In this document: positions 1 to 10,702 of the stretch, in pieces
Numbering within the stretch: position 1 is the stretch's first letter
Layout of the letters: every line of letters begins with the position of its first letter
NCBI RefSeq assembly: GCF_016428805.1
Contig: NZ_JAELTJ010000007.1
Span: forward strand, 34,466-98,465
Direction: 5' to 3'
Length of the DNA: 64,000 bases
Source: Achromobacter sp. ASV32
GTDB taxonomy: Bacteria; Pseudomonadota; Gammaproteobacteria; Burkholderiales; Burkholderiaceae_B
Translations under genes and position numbers: made by a program
Notes under the pieces: generated by a model
The model's input: only the letters and a program-made list of their open reading frames with translations
Databases searched by the model: none
What the model was told of the DNA's origin: nothing

Positions 1-65
1 CGGGCCGGACGTTATGATGCGGGCATCGCATTTCGCGGCTACGCCGCAACGGAAAACCTACGTCC

Positions 66-449
66 ATGTTCTTGCCCCGCGCGCTCTGCCCCCTGCCCCG
101 TCCTGTCTACGCCGCGCTGCTGCTTGCCGTGATGCTGCCCCTGTCCGCGCAGGCGGACGAGGACTGCGTGGCGCAATTCGATGCCAGCGTCACCCGCTAC
201 AACGAGGCGGTCACGGTGCAGACCAAGCGCGAGGTGACCAATCTGCACCAGTTGAACTTCCTGCTGTGCCAGGGCCGCCTGGACTTGCTGGACATGGAGT
301 TCGCACTGGTCGACGACTACGAGCAATGCACGCGCAACGGCGGCAGGTTTCCGGACAAGACCGTGCAGAAGATGACGACGCTGCCGGACAACCTGGCCTC
401 GAAGAAGACCGCCTGGATCGACACCTGCGGCCCCTACATGAAGCAATGA
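66..449 (+). CDS. Small secreted protein of unknown function
   Basis: The 127-residue product has a clear Sec signal peptide: a basic N-terminus, a hydrophobic core (VYAALLLAVMLPL) and an AQA cleavage site near residue 30. The mature part of about 97 residues is polar and has four cysteines (DEDCVAQF, LLCQG, EQCTRN, DTCGPY), which could form two disulfides in the periplasm. I recognise no domain. The ATG at 66 is preferred because the signal peptide follows it directly. A perfect hairpin lies just after the stop, facing the convergent aminotransferase gene. Secreted location is well supported; function is unknown. Confidence 0.7.
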   Translation: MFLPRALCPLPRPVYAALLLAVMLPLSAQADEDCVAQFDASVTRYNEAVTVQTKREVTNLHQLNFLLCQGRLDLLDMEFALVDDYEQCTRNGGRFPDKTVQKMTTLPDNLASKKTAWIDTCGPYMKQ

Positions 450-463
450 CCGGCCGCTGAAAA

Positions 464-495
464 CCACAACGCCGGCCATCAGGCCGGCGTTGTGG
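464..495. terminator. Bidirectional hairpin terminator between convergent genes
   Basis: A perfect 14-bp inverted repeat (CCACAACGCCGGCC, loop ATCA, then the reverse complement) lies between the stop at 449 and the minus-strand stop at 519. Short A and T runs are weak on both sides, so this is a strong stem without a canonical U-tract. Its position between convergent genes suggests it serves both. Confidence 0.7.
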
Positions 496-518
496 CACCG
501 CGCGCGCCTGCGCAGGGA

Positions 519-2000
519 TCAGGCGACGGCCTCGGCCTGGGCGGGCCGCGGGAAGAAGATGGCGCGGCTGGGATCGAAGTCGTAGTCGCCTTCGAAGTCG
601 GTGGCGTCGGCCGCCAGCGCCAGCACCGAGTCCAGGATGAAATCGACCTTGGCGTCGGTCAGCAGCACACTGAGGTTCAGCCGGATGAATCCCGGCTTTT
701 CGATCTCGCGGCCGTCCAGGATGGCCTGGCGCATCCGCGCCGATTCGGCCTCATCGATATCGAGCAGGTGATGCACATAGGGGCCGGCGCAGGCGCAACC
801 GCCGCGGGCCTGGATGCCGAAGCGGTCGCTCAGCATGCGGGTCACCAATTGCTGGTGCACGAAGCCGCCGCGGCCGTTGCGCACCCGGAACGAAAAGATG
901 GGCAGGCGCTGGGCGCTGAGCGAACCCAGCAGTTCCAGCCGCGGCGCACCCTGCCACCGGGCGAACGCGCGCTGCGCCAATTCGGCATTGCGCCGCTGCA
1001 TGAACTCGGCGCCCAGGGCGTCCTTGACCAGCAGGACCAGCGCGGCGCGGATGTCGCCCACGACATTGGGCGTGCCGGCTTCCTCGCGCGCTTCCAGGCT
1101 GCCGCTGTAATCGTGGCCGGCAGGCGAGACGAATTTGACGGTGCCGCCGCCGGGATACGTCGGCGTAAGCGGGACGACCGCATCGCGGCGCACGATCAGG
1201 ATGCCGGACGCGCCCGGGCCGCCGATGAATTTGTGGGGCGAGAAGACGATGGCGTCGATCGGCGCATCGGCCGCGGGCGACATGCGGATGTCCAGGTAGG
1301 GCGCGCCGCCGGCATAGTCCCACACCATTTTCGCGCCCGCCTGCTTGACGCGCCGGGTGATCGCCGCCACGTCGGCGACGATGCCGGTCACGTTGGAGGC
1401 GGCCGACAGCGCGCAGATGACCCGCGTGCCGGCCGGGGCTTGCAGCGCGGCGTCCAGTTCGGCCAGGTCGGGGCCGCCCAGCGGGCTTTCGGCCACCGAG
1501 ACCAGTTCCGCGCCGGATTCGCGCCAGGGCAGGATATTGGAATGGTGCTCGTAGGGGCCGATGATGACGCGGACTTTCTGGCCAGCGGCCAGGGCCGCGG
1601 GCACGCCCAGCAGGTGCACGAGCCGGTTGATGCCCATGGTGGCGCCCGAGCCGGCGAAGATCACGGCGTGTTCGTCACCGGCGCCACAGCAACGCGCGAC
1701 CACGGCACGGGCCTCGCGGCGCAGGCGCGTGATGAAGCCGCCGCAGTACGAGGCTTCGGTGTGCGAGTTGGCGTAGTAAGGCAGCACGTGCTCGAGCACG
1801 AAGCGCTCGACCTGCATGAGTGCACGGCCCGACGCGACGTAGTCGGCATAGACGAGGGGCTTGGCGCCGCGCGGGCCGTCGATGACCGCGTCCTTGCCGA
1901 TCAGGCCATCGGCCAGCGCGGCGGCGATATCAGCGGATTGCAGGGAGGCTTGGAATTGGCGCAACGGCCCTGTGGTGGCCGGGGTCGCGTGGGTAGACAT
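519..2000 (-). CDS. Class V aminotransferase (cysteine desulfurase/epimerase-like PLP enzyme)
   Basis: The 493-residue protein has the fold-type I class V aminotransferase pattern: YADYVASGR near the N-terminus, IGPYEHHSNILPWRESG around residue 150, the DYAGGAPYLDI aspartate region, and SPHKFIGGPGASG, whose lysine would bind PLP. A conserved-looking GGCACAGPY motif near residue 400 carries cysteines in the place where cysteine desulfurases have their active-site loop. At 493 residues it is longer than typical NifS/SufS proteins (about 400). The substrate cannot be read from the sequence. It is divergent from an Lrp/AsnC regulator at 2118, which probably controls it and suggests an amino-acid substrate. 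Confidence 0.85.
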   Translation of the reverse strand: MSTHATPATTGPLRQFQASLQSADIAAALADGLIGKDAVIDGPRGAKPLVYADYVASGRALMQVERFVLEHVLPYYANSHTEASYCGGFITRLRREARAVVARCCGAGDEHAVIFAGSGATMGINRLVHLLGVPAALAAGQKVRVIIGPYEHHSNILPWRESGAELVSVAESPLGGPDLAELDAALQAPAGTRVICALSAASNVTGIVADVAAITRRVKQAGAKMVWDYAGGAPYLDIRMSPAADAPIDAIVFSPHKFIGGPGASGILIVRRDAVVPLTPTYPGGGTVKFVSPAGHDYSGSLEAREEAGTPNVVGDIRAALVLLVKDALGAEFMQRRNAELAQRAFARWQGAPRLELLGSLSAQRLPIFSFRVRNGRGGFVHQQLVTRMLSDRFGIQARGGCACAGPYVHHLLDIDEAESARMRQAILDGREIEKPGFIRLNLSVLLTDAKVDFILDSVLALAADATDFEGDYDFDPSRAIFFPRPAQAEAVA

Positions 2001-2066
2001 GATGATGATGGGACGAGGACAGGGATTTAGCTCGGAATATCATACGGTGGAAATAAATTTGAAACC

Positions 2067-2094
2067 TCACCTAAATTTTGGTGAAAATCACCAA
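2067..2094. promoter_or_regulatory. Putative Lrp/AsnC operator array
   Basis: In the AT-rich divergent region three alternating half-sites are visible: TCACC at 2067-2071, GGTGA at 2080-2084 and TCACC at 2088-2092. The last two form a perfect repeat, TTGGTGA-AAA-TCACCAA. Equivalent half-sites are 21 bp apart, two helical turns. The array ends 23 bp before the Lrp gene start, fitting autoregulation and control of the aminotransferase. Assignment to this regulator is inference. Confidence 0.5.
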
Positions 2095-2117
2095 TATTCG
2101 TTCATTTGATCGACACC

Positions 2118-2615
2118 ATGGAAAAAATAGACAAATTTGATCTAAGTATCATCTCCTGCCTGCAACGCGAAGGTTCCCTCTCGCAGCGCGAGCTGGCCGA
2201 TCGGGTCGGTTTGTCGCAGAACGCCTGCTGGCGCCGGCTGCAGCGGCTGAACGCCAGCGGCATCATTCGCGGCACCCGCGCCCAGGTCAATCTGGTCGCG
2301 CTGGGGTTGGACCTGACGGTGTTCGTGATGATCCGTACCAGCCACCACGCCAAGGACTGGGCCGACGGCTTTCGCCGCCATGTCGAACGCCTGCCCGAGG
2401 TGACCGAGTTCTACCGCATCGGCGGCGACTGGGACTACCTGATCAAAGTCACTTGCCGCGGCATCGCGGGCTACGACCGCTTCTACCAGAAGCTGATCAC
2501 CGATTTCGAGCTGTCGACGGTGACGGGGTTCTTCAGCATGGAAGCCATCATCGAAAATCGCCCGCCCGACCTGACGCAGTTGGCCCACTCGGTCGAGGAC
2601 GGCACGCCGGGTTAG
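2118..2615 (+). CDS. Lrp/AsnC family transcriptional regulator
   Basis: The protein of about 165 residues starts MEKIDKFDLSIISCLQREGSLSQRELADRVGLSQNACW in segments typical of the Lrp family: an N-terminal HTH (residues 4-60) followed by a RAM/AsnC ligand-binding domain containing VTEFYRIGGDWDYLIKV. An in-frame TTG exists at 2106, but the ATG at 2118 fits the family N-terminus better. It is transcribed away from the class V aminotransferase gene, a common arrangement in which the Lrp protein controls its neighbour in response to an amino acid. Confidence 0.9.
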   Translation: MEKIDKFDLSIISCLQREGSLSQRELADRVGLSQNACWRRLQRLNASGIIRGTRAQVNLVALGLDLTVFVMIRTSHHAKDWADGFRRHVERLPEVTEFYRIGGDWDYLIKVTCRGIAGYDRFYQKLITDFELSTVTGFFSMEAIIENRPPDLTQLAHSVEDGTPG

Positions 2616-2748
2616 CCGCCCAGATAACTTCCCGTCATGAAGCCCCGGGCAGGCTTATATCCACGGGTTATCCCGGATGCGCCCATATCGACAAATCGTC
2701 AATAATTCGCCAACGTTTTGTTATCGATCCGTCCCCACCTAACTGCCC

Positions 2749-3261
2749 ATGTCTGTTTCCGTCCGGGACGCCATTGTTTCCTCCTCCCATCTCGCCTCGT
2801 CCGCCCCGGAGCTGTCCGAGGTGGAGTTCGGCCTGATCATCGCGTCGCACGCCTTCAACCGCTGGATGGTCCGCTGCATGGCCTGTGCCGGCCTGCCCGA
2901 GCTGACCTCGCTGGACATCCTGGTGCTGAACCACGTGTTCCACCGCGGCCGCGGCAAGAAACTGGCCGACATCTGCTTCACGCTCAACGTCGAAGACACC
3001 CACCTGGTGAACTATTCGCTCAAGAAGCTGGAGCGTCTGGGCGTGGTGCAAAGCGCCAAGACCGGCAAGGAAGTGATCTACACCACCACGGACGCCGGCG
3101 CGGCCGCGATCCAGCGCTACGCCGAAGTCCGCGAGCAGTGCCTGGTCAAGCCGTTCATCGATTCCCCCGCCGCGGACGACGCCAGCCGCCAGCTGGCCCA
3201 TACCCTGCGCGCCCTGTCGGGCCTGTACGACCAGGCTGCCCGCGCCGCCACCTCGCTGTGA
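2749..3261 (+). CDS. MarR-like winged-helix regulator
   Basis: The 170-residue protein has a winged-helix region (about residues 45-120: LTSLDILVLNHVFHRGRGKK, then LADICFTLN, then a basic wing AKTGKEVIYTTTDAG) of the MarR superfamily. The stop at 3261 is 9 bp before the TTG start of the ABC ATPase at 3271, so it probably belongs to the same transcript as the peptide-type importer and may regulate it. No ligand can be inferred. The ATG at 2749 is the first plausible start, and nothing upstream suggests a longer protein. Confidence 0.8.
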   Translation: MSVSVRDAIVSSSHLASSAPELSEVEFGLIIASHAFNRWMVRCMACAGLPELTSLDILVLNHVFHRGRGKKLADICFTLNVEDTHLVNYSLKKLERLGVVQSAKTGKEVIYTTTDAGAAAIQRYAEVREQCLVKPFIDSPAADDASRQLAHTLRALSGLYDQAARAATSL

Positions 3262-3270
3262 GAATTCACG

Positions 3271-5124
<1,854 letters not shown>

Positions 5125-5179
5125 GCCCCCACCCTCTTTTCACGTCGGCCTGCCCGATATCCCGTCCCTGGAGTTGAAC

Positions 5180-6712
5180 ATGCTCTCCCTACGCAAAACC
5201 TTCACCGCCACCGCCCTGGCCCTGGCGCTGGGCGGCGCGCTGCCCGCGGTCCTGTCGACCGCGCAAGCCGCCGGCACGCTCAACGTCGCCATCAACCAGG
5301 ACCCGGGCAGCTGGGACCCGATCGATACCTTCGTGACCTTCTGGGGGTCGGTCGGCAGCAACCTGTACGACGGCCTGACCATGCGCGGCGCCGACCTGAA
5401 GCTGCAACCGGGCCTGGCCACCAAGTGGGAATACCTGGACGACAACAAGCGCCTGCGCTTTACCCTGCGCCAGGGCGTGAAGTTCCACAACGGCGAGCCC
5501 TTCAACGCCGAGGCCGTGAAGTTCACGTTCGAGCGTCTGCTGGGCGCGGAAGGCGCCAAGGGCCCGCAGAAGTCCAACTACGACTCGATCGGCGAGGTCA
5601 AGGTGGTGGACGAGTACACCGTCGACTTCATCCTGAAACAGCCGGACCCGGTGCTGCTGACCAAGCTGGCCGGCTACGGCGCCATGATCGTGCCGCCCAA
5701 GTACATCCAGGAAAAGGGTGAAGACAACTTCAACACCCATCCGGTCGGCACGGGCCCGTTCAAGTTCGAAAGCTACCAGCCCAAGGTCAACGTGACCCTG
5801 GCGCGCAACGACGACTACTGGGGCGGCAAGCCCAAGCTGGACAAGGTGGTCTACCGCTTCATCGGCGAACCCGGCACCCAGGTGGCCGAGCTGCAGGCCG
5901 GCCGCATCGACGTCGCCACGCTGATCCCGCTGGGCCTGATCGAGACCGTGAAGAAATCGGGCAACGCCGACGTCATTTCCACCGGCGGCCCCGTAGCCTT
6001 CGCGCTGCGCTACAACACCAAGACCGGCATCACCCAGAACCGCGACGTGCGCCGCGCGCTGATCATGGCCGTGGACCGCGACGCCATCGTCAAGCAACTG
6101 CTGCTGGGCCAGGCCAAGACCATCGCCAGCTTCCAGGGCCCGCAGTCGTTCGGCTACAACCCCGACCAGAAGCCCCTGCCGTTCAACCCCGCCGAAGCCA
6201 AGAAGCTGCTGGCCGGCGCCGGCATCAAGGCGGGCGCCACCGTGCAGATCGACGTGCGCGGCAGCGACTCGAACTTCCGCGAAGTGGCCCAGGCGGTGTC
6301 GGGCTACCTGCAGGCGGTGGGCGTGCGCGCCACGATCAAGCCGTATGAAACCGGCGTGCTGCTCAACGACATCATCCCCGGCGGCAAGACCGGCGAGATG
6401 TGGCAGAACCAGTGGGGCGGCTGGACGTACGACTACGACAACACGGCCTACCTGATGTATCACTCGGGCCAGAAGTGGAATCCGTACGACAACGACCCCA
6501 AGCTGAACGCCATGCTGGAAGCCCAGCGCACTGTCTACGACGTGAAAAAGCGCGAAGCCATGCTGCAGGAAATCGCCGGCTACGTGGCCGACCAGGCGCT
6601 GGAACTGCCGCTGTACAGCCTGAACACGATCGTGGGCGTGAACAAGCGCGTGAAGCACCTGGAAGTCCCGGGCGACATCCGCTTCCGCTTTGTCGACACC
6701 ACGGTAGAGTAA
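5180..6712 (+). CDS. ABC transporter substrate-binding protein, family 5
   Basis: A 510-residue periplasmic binding protein of the dipeptide/oligopeptide/nickel class (SBP_bac_5). A signal peptide (KTFTATALALALGGALPAV, cleavage after AQA) precedes TLNVAINQDPGSWDP. Internal hallmarks include LRQGVKFHNGEPFNAEAVKF and HPVGTGPFKF. An open frame extends upstream to 5057, but the ATG at 5180 places the signal peptide correctly and has GGAG about 6 bp upstream. It lies 55 bp after the ATPase gene and before two permeases. The ligand is probably a peptide or related compound; it cannot be fixed further. Confidence 0.9.
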   Translation: MLSLRKTFTATALALALGGALPAVLSTAQAAGTLNVAINQDPGSWDPIDTFVTFWGSVGSNLYDGLTMRGADLKLQPGLATKWEYLDDNKRLRFTLRQGVKFHNGEPFNAEAVKFTFERLLGAEGAKGPQKSNYDSIGEVKVVDEYTVDFILKQPDPVLLTKLAGYGAMIVPPKYIQEKGEDNFNTHPVGTGPFKFESYQPKVNVTLARNDDYWGGKPKLDKVVYRFIGEPGTQVAELQAGRIDVATLIPLGLIETVKKSGNADVISTGGPVAFALRYNTKTGITQNRDVRRALIMAVDRDAIVKQLLLGQAKTIASFQGPQSFGYNPDQKPLPFNPAEAKKLLAGAGIKAGATVQIDVRGSDSNFREVAQAVSGYLQAVGVRATIKPYETGVLLNDIIPGGKTGEMWQNQWGGWTYDYDNTAYLMYHSGQKWNPYDNDPKLNAMLEAQRTVYDVKKREAMLQEIAGYVADQALELPLYSLNTIVGVNKRVKHLEVPGDIRFRFVDTTVE

Positions 6713-6877
6713 GGCCCCCCCGAAGCGCTACGCGCTTTCCCCCAGGGGCATGCCAGCGGACCGGCGGAGCCCGGATCCGCGGCATCCCGCTAGAGCCGTG
6801 CGCAATAAAGCAGTAACGATATCTATTGAAGCATTAACCCTACTGACCCACCCCGGTGAAAACCGGGGTGGCGCCTC
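6713..6877 (+). other. Intercistronic spacer with two hairpins
   Basis: This 165-bp gap separates the binding-protein gene from the permeases. A short hairpin (AAGCGC-TAC-GCGCTT) lies at 6723-6737. A perfect 10-bp stem with a GAAA tetraloop lies at 6848-6871; its 3' arm holds GGGGTGG, the only Shine-Dalgarno-like sequence for the permease ATG at 6878. The spacer could lower permease expression relative to the binding protein. No ORF is supported here. Confidence 0.6.
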
Positions 6878-7801
6878 ATGACCGGATTTCTGATTAAACG
6901 CGTGTTGCAGGCGATCTTCGTGATCGTGGCCGTGACGCTGCTTGTTTCCTATGCCGTGCGCCTGACCGGCGACCCCGCCCTGATGCTCAGCCAGGGCTCG
7001 GGCAGCGTCACCGAGCAGGACCTGGCCAACATCCGCCAGGCGCTGGGCCTGAACCGCCCGTTCCATGTGCAGTACCTGAGCTACATGCAGGGCCTCCTGC
7101 ATGGCGACTTCGGCCGCAGCTTCATGGGCGGCACGCCGGTCGCCAAGCTGATCGGCGACGCCCTGCCGGCCACGCTGATGCTGGCCTTCACGTCGCTGAT
7201 CGCGTCGATCCTGATTTCGCTGCCGCTGGGTATCCAGGCCGCCATCAAGCGCGGCAAGGCCACCGACCAGACCATCCGCATCCTGTCGCTGGTGGGGCTG
7301 TCGTTTCCGAATTTCTGGCTGGCGCTGATGCTGGTGCTGCTGCTGTCGATCACCTTCCCCCTGCTGCCGCCTTCGGGCTGGAGCGGTCCGGCCAGCCTGG
7401 TGCTGCCGTCGCTGACGATGGCCATCATCCTGTCGGCCACCAATATCCGGCTGGTGCGCACCACCATGCTCGAAACGCTGTCCGCGCAATACATCATGGT
7501 GGCCCGCAGCAAGGGCCTGAAAGAACGCGTGGTGCTGTACAAGCACGCGCTGCGCAATTGCGCCATTCCGCTCATCACCTACCTGGGCCTGCAGTTCGGC
7601 GGTCTGATCGGCGGCATCGTCGTCATTGAAATGGTGTTCAACTGGCCCGGCCTGGGCACGCTGGCATTCGACGCGATTTCCGGCCGCGACTACCCGGTGC
7701 TGCAAGGCACGGTCACCGTGCTGGCCGCCGTCATTGTCCTGGTCAACCTGATCGTCGACATCGCCTACGGCATCGTCGATCCCCGTATCCGCACGCGGTA
7801 A
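6878..7801 (+). CDS. Peptide-type ABC transporter permease (DppB/GsiC-like)
   Basis: The 307-residue inner-membrane protein has the DppB-family N-terminus (a first TM helix, then RLTGDPALMLSQG), about six TM helices and the EAA-loop region MVARSKGLKERVVLYKHALRN that contacts the ATPase. The C-terminus IAYGIVDPRIRTR is typical. It pairs with the permease starting 5 bp after its stop. Its likely ribosome-binding sequence is inside the 3' arm of a stable hairpin (6848-6871). Confidence 0.92.
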   Translation: MTGFLIKRVLQAIFVIVAVTLLVSYAVRLTGDPALMLSQGSGSVTEQDLANIRQALGLNRPFHVQYLSYMQGLLHGDFGRSFMGGTPVAKLIGDALPATLMLAFTSLIASILISLPLGIQAAIKRGKATDQTIRILSLVGLSFPNFWLALMLVLLLSITFPLLPPSGWSGPASLVLPSLTMAIILSATNIRLVRTTMLETLSAQYIMVARSKGLKERVVLYKHALRNCAIPLITYLGLQFGGLIGGIVVIEMVFNWPGLGTLAFDAISGRDYPVLQGTVTVLAAVIVLVNLIVDIAYGIVDPRIRTR

Positions 7802-7806
7802 GCCCT

Positions 7807-8673
7807 ATGCAGACCACTACCCCCACCGCCGCCCCCGCCGCGCCCAAGCCGCGCAGCCGCTATCGTTCGCTGGAATTCGTGCTGGGCGCCTTGCTGACCG
7901 GCCTGATGGTCATTCTGGTGCTGGCATCGGGCTGGCTGTTTCCCGATGGCGGCGAAGCCATGGACCTGGCCGCCCGCCTGACCGCCCCGTTCACCACGGC
8001 CGCCCACCCCTTCGGCACCGACCCGCTGGGCCGGGACGTGCTGGCCCGCGTGATCGTGGGCGGCAAGATCTCACTGATGGTGGGCTTCATCTCGGTGCTG
8101 GGCGGCGCCCTGCTGGGCATCGTCATGGGCCTGATCGCCGGCTACTACCGCGGCTTCTGGGACATGATCGTGATGCGCTTTGCCGACGTGCAGCTGGCGC
8201 TGCCGTTCATCCTGGTGGCGATCACCTTCATCGCCATCCTGGGCGGCGGACTGTTCAACGTCATTTTCTTCATGATCATTTCGCAGTGGGTGCAGTATGC
8301 GCGCCTGGTGCGGGCGCAGGTGCTGGCGCTGCGTGAACGCGAATTCGTGCTGGCCGCGCGCGCCTTCGGCGTGCGCGACCTGGCCATGATCCGCCACCAC
8401 ATCGTGCCCAACCTGCTGGGCCCGCTGGTCATCCTGATGACGCTGAACGTGGCCAACAATATCCTGCTGGAAAGCAGCCTGACCTTTCTGGGCCTGGGCG
8501 TGGACCCCATGATCCCGAGCTGGGGCGGTATGCTGGCCGATGGCCGCACCTACATGCAGACGGCGTGGTGGGTCAGCGTGTTTCCGGGACTGGCGATCAT
8601 GCTGACAGTGCTGGGCTTGAATCTGCTGGGCGACTGGCTGCGCGACCGTCTTGACCCCACCGGGAAGGTGTAG
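7807..8673 (+). CDS. Peptide-type ABC transporter permease (DppC/GsiD-like)
   Basis: The 288-residue protein is the second permease of the importer. It has an N-terminal TM helix, the DppC-type sequence FGTDPLGRDVLARVIVGGK, and the EAA loop LAARAFGVRDLAMIRHHIVPN followed by SSLTFLGLGVDP and PSWGGML. The N-terminal 20 residues are Pro/Ala/Thr-rich. It starts 5 bp after the previous stop, so the two are translated together. The stop codon is the first base pair region of a tandem 80-bp repeat, probably the end of the operon. Confidence 0.92.
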   Translation: MQTTTPTAAPAAPKPRSRYRSLEFVLGALLTGLMVILVLASGWLFPDGGEAMDLAARLTAPFTTAAHPFGTDPLGRDVLARVIVGGKISLMVGFISVLGGALLGIVMGLIAGYYRGFWDMIVMRFADVQLALPFILVAITFIAILGGGLFNVIFFMIISQWVQYARLVRAQVLALREREFVLAARAFGVRDLAMIRHHIVPNLLGPLVILMTLNVANNILLESSLTFLGLGVDPMIPSWGGMLADGRTYMQTAWWVSVFPGLAIMLTVLGLNLLGDWLRDRLDPTGKV

Positions 8674-8902
8674 GCCCCCACGCCGCACCCGCTGCGCGGG
8701 CTTGCTGCCCCCCCGAGGGGGCGGCCCCGCCTTGGGGCGGCCCGAAGGACAAGGCCCCCACGCCGCACCCGCTGCGCGGGCTTGCTGCCCCCCCGAGGGG
8801 GCGGCCCCGCCTTGGGGCGGCCCGAAGGATAAGGCCCCCACGCCGCACCCGCTGCGCGGGCTTGCTGCCCCCCGAGGGGGCGGCCCCGCCTTGGGGCGGC
8901 CC
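8673..8902. repeat. Tandem 80-bp G+C-rich repeat, three copies
   Basis: Three head-to-tail copies start at 8673, 8753 and 8833. The first two are 80 bp and differ by one base; the third lacks one C and diverges at its end. Each contains GCTGCGCGGGCTTGCTGC and two stem-capable blocks (CCCCCGAGGGGG and GCCCCGCCTTGGGGC). There is no spacer diversity, so it is not a CRISPR. It lies between the importer operon and the M14 peptidase gene and could act as a transcription or mRNA-end barrier. Confidence 0.85.
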
Positions 8903-8948
8903 GGCGGCGGGGCAGTGGGCCGTCGGGGTTAGGCACATTTGAGGATTG

Positions 8949-10694
8949 ATGACGATGGTTTTGCTGGAAAAAACATTCGATCGCACGCTGGACGTGTGGG
9001 TCCATGCCTACAAGGCGCCGGCCTGGCGCGGCGCCACGGTCGAGGGCTGGCTGTTCGAAGGCGTGGAGGCGCGCCGCGAGGCCGAGGCGCGGCTGGCACA
9101 GGCAGGCGTCACCGCACGCTTTCGCAGCGCCTACAAGCCGCTGGTGCACTACTTCCTGGAAGAAGTGCAGCGCGACGGCCTGGTGTCGGTCGACCTGCGC
9201 TATCCGCTGCATGAACACGCCCAGGCCAAGCGTTTCACGCTGGAAGCCTACCCGCTGACCGCGCTACTGCCGGGCGTGCGCGTCGCGATGCACGCCGGCG
9301 GATCGGACCTGCACTACGACGTGGTCCTGACCTACGCCGACGGCAGCCGCCGCGAAGACCGCGTGTACGCCCCCAACCTGCTCGGCCAGGCCCAGGACGG
9401 CACGCCCGAACTGTCGCCCACCGGCTGGCTGCGCGTGCGCGACGCCGACGGCGCGGTCCAGACCGATGCGGCGCAGGCCACCGAATACCAACTGGCCTTC
9501 CGCAGCATCGTGGACGCGGTGCGCAACCATGCCTGGGGCGCGCACGAACCCTACTTCGACCGCCTGGAAATCCGCGTCGACCTGCCGGGCATGGATTTCG
9601 CCCTGCCGGTGGACGAAGAGATCGTCAGCACCTTCGAAGCGCTGCACGAAGACCTGTATTTCTCGCTGCTGGAACACTTCCAGCAGCACTCGGGCCGCCC
9701 GTCCGGCGACCGCGGCCTGCAACCCGGCCAGATCATTCCCGACATCCGCCGCCACGACGGCGCGGCGCGCGTGTCGGTCACGCTGGAGCCCTTCGCCGCG
9801 CTGGCGGTGGTCGCGCCCGCGCCGCTGGCCGGCCCGCTGGCCGAGCTGCGCGAACCGCTGCCCGCCCCGCAGATCGCCGGCTGCATGGCCGCGCTGGGTG
9901 GCGACGCCTTCCAGGCCGTGTCGCGCCAGGGCCGTCCGGTGCTGGGCACGTACCTGCGCGGCCCCGGCCCCGCGGTATTCATTTCGGGCGCGCAGCACGC
10001 CAATGAAACCTCGGGCGTGGTGGGCGCCCTGCGCGCCGCGCAGGCGCTCAAGGCCCGCGGCGACGCGCACTTCGCGCTGATCGCCTCGGAAAACCCCGAC
10101 GGCTACGCGCTGTTCAACCGCCTGCGCGAACAGCACCCGCGCCACATGCTGCATGCCTCGCGCTACAGCGCGCTGGGCGACGACATCGCCTACCGGGAAC
10201 ACGCGCCGTTCTTCGAGCGCGACGGCCGGCACCAGGCCCACGCCATCAGCGGCGCGCAACTGCACATCAATCTGCACGGCTATCCGGCGCATGAGTGGAC
10301 CCGCCCCCTGTCGGGCTACCTGCCCCGTCATTTCGAACTGTGGACGATTCCCAAAGGCTTCTTCCTGGTACTGCGCCACCACCCCGGCTGGAGCGAGCGC
10401 GCCCGCCGCCTGATCGAAGGCGTGACGGCGCGACTGGCCCGCAACGTGCCCGGCCTGGTGGAATTCAACGCCCGCCAGCTTGAACTATTTCACGCGCACG
10501 CGCTCGAAACCGGATTCGATGTGCTGAACGGCATTCCCGTGCAGGTCACGCAGACCGACCGGGAAGAACTGCCGATGGCGTTGATTTCCGAGTTTCCGGA
10601 TGAAACCGTCTACGGGGACCGCTTCGTTTTCGCGCATACTGTGCAAATGGAAACCGTCTTGGCGGCCACTGACATTTACCGATCGGGCTTGTAG
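8949..10694 (+). CDS. M14-type zinc carboxypeptidase-like peptidase
   Basis: A cytoplasmic-looking protein of about 581 residues without signal peptide. The region FISGAQHANETSGVVGALRA (near residue 345) matches the M14 zinc motif HxxE; SENPDGYALFNR and INLHGYPAHEWTRP supply the later conserved DG/NR segment and the third zinc-binding histidine. The first 330 residues are an unassigned N-terminal part. Starts at TTG 8946, ATG 8949 and ATG 8955 are all possible; GAGGA at 8941-8945 is best spaced for 8955. Its place after a peptide-type importer suggests it processes imported peptides, which is inference. Confidence 0.75.
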   Translation: MTMVLLEKTFDRTLDVWVHAYKAPAWRGATVEGWLFEGVEARREAEARLAQAGVTARFRSAYKPLVHYFLEEVQRDGLVSVDLRYPLHEHAQAKRFTLEAYPLTALLPGVRVAMHAGGSDLHYDVVLTYADGSRREDRVYAPNLLGQAQDGTPELSPTGWLRVRDADGAVQTDAAQATEYQLAFRSIVDAVRNHAWGAHEPYFDRLEIRVDLPGMDFALPVDEEIVSTFEALHEDLYFSLLEHFQQHSGRPSGDRGLQPGQIIPDIRRHDGAARVSVTLEPFAALAVVAPAPLAGPLAELREPLPAPQIAGCMAALGGDAFQAVSRQGRPVLGTYLRGPGPAVFISGAQHANETSGVVGALRAAQALKARGDAHFALIASENPDGYALFNRLREQHPRHMLHASRYSALGDDIAYREHAPFFERDGRHQAHAISGAQLHINLHGYPAHEWTRPLSGYLPRHFELWTIPKGFFLVLRHHPGWSERARRLIEGVTARLARNVPGLVEFNARQLELFHAHALETGFDVLNGIPVQVTQTDREELPMALISEFPDETVYGDRFVFAHTVQMETVLAATDIYRSGL

Positions 10695-10702
10695 CGCTTG
10701 TC

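Noticed and set aside
492..2030. Long plus-strand open frame opposite the aminotransferase gene
   Set aside because: It is a shadow of the minus-strand gene caused by high third-position GC; it lacks any recognisable motif, whereas the minus strand has the PLP motifs.
8673..8902. Possible CRISPR array
   Set aside because: Units are 80 bp in direct tandem with no variable spacers and no cas genes nearby.
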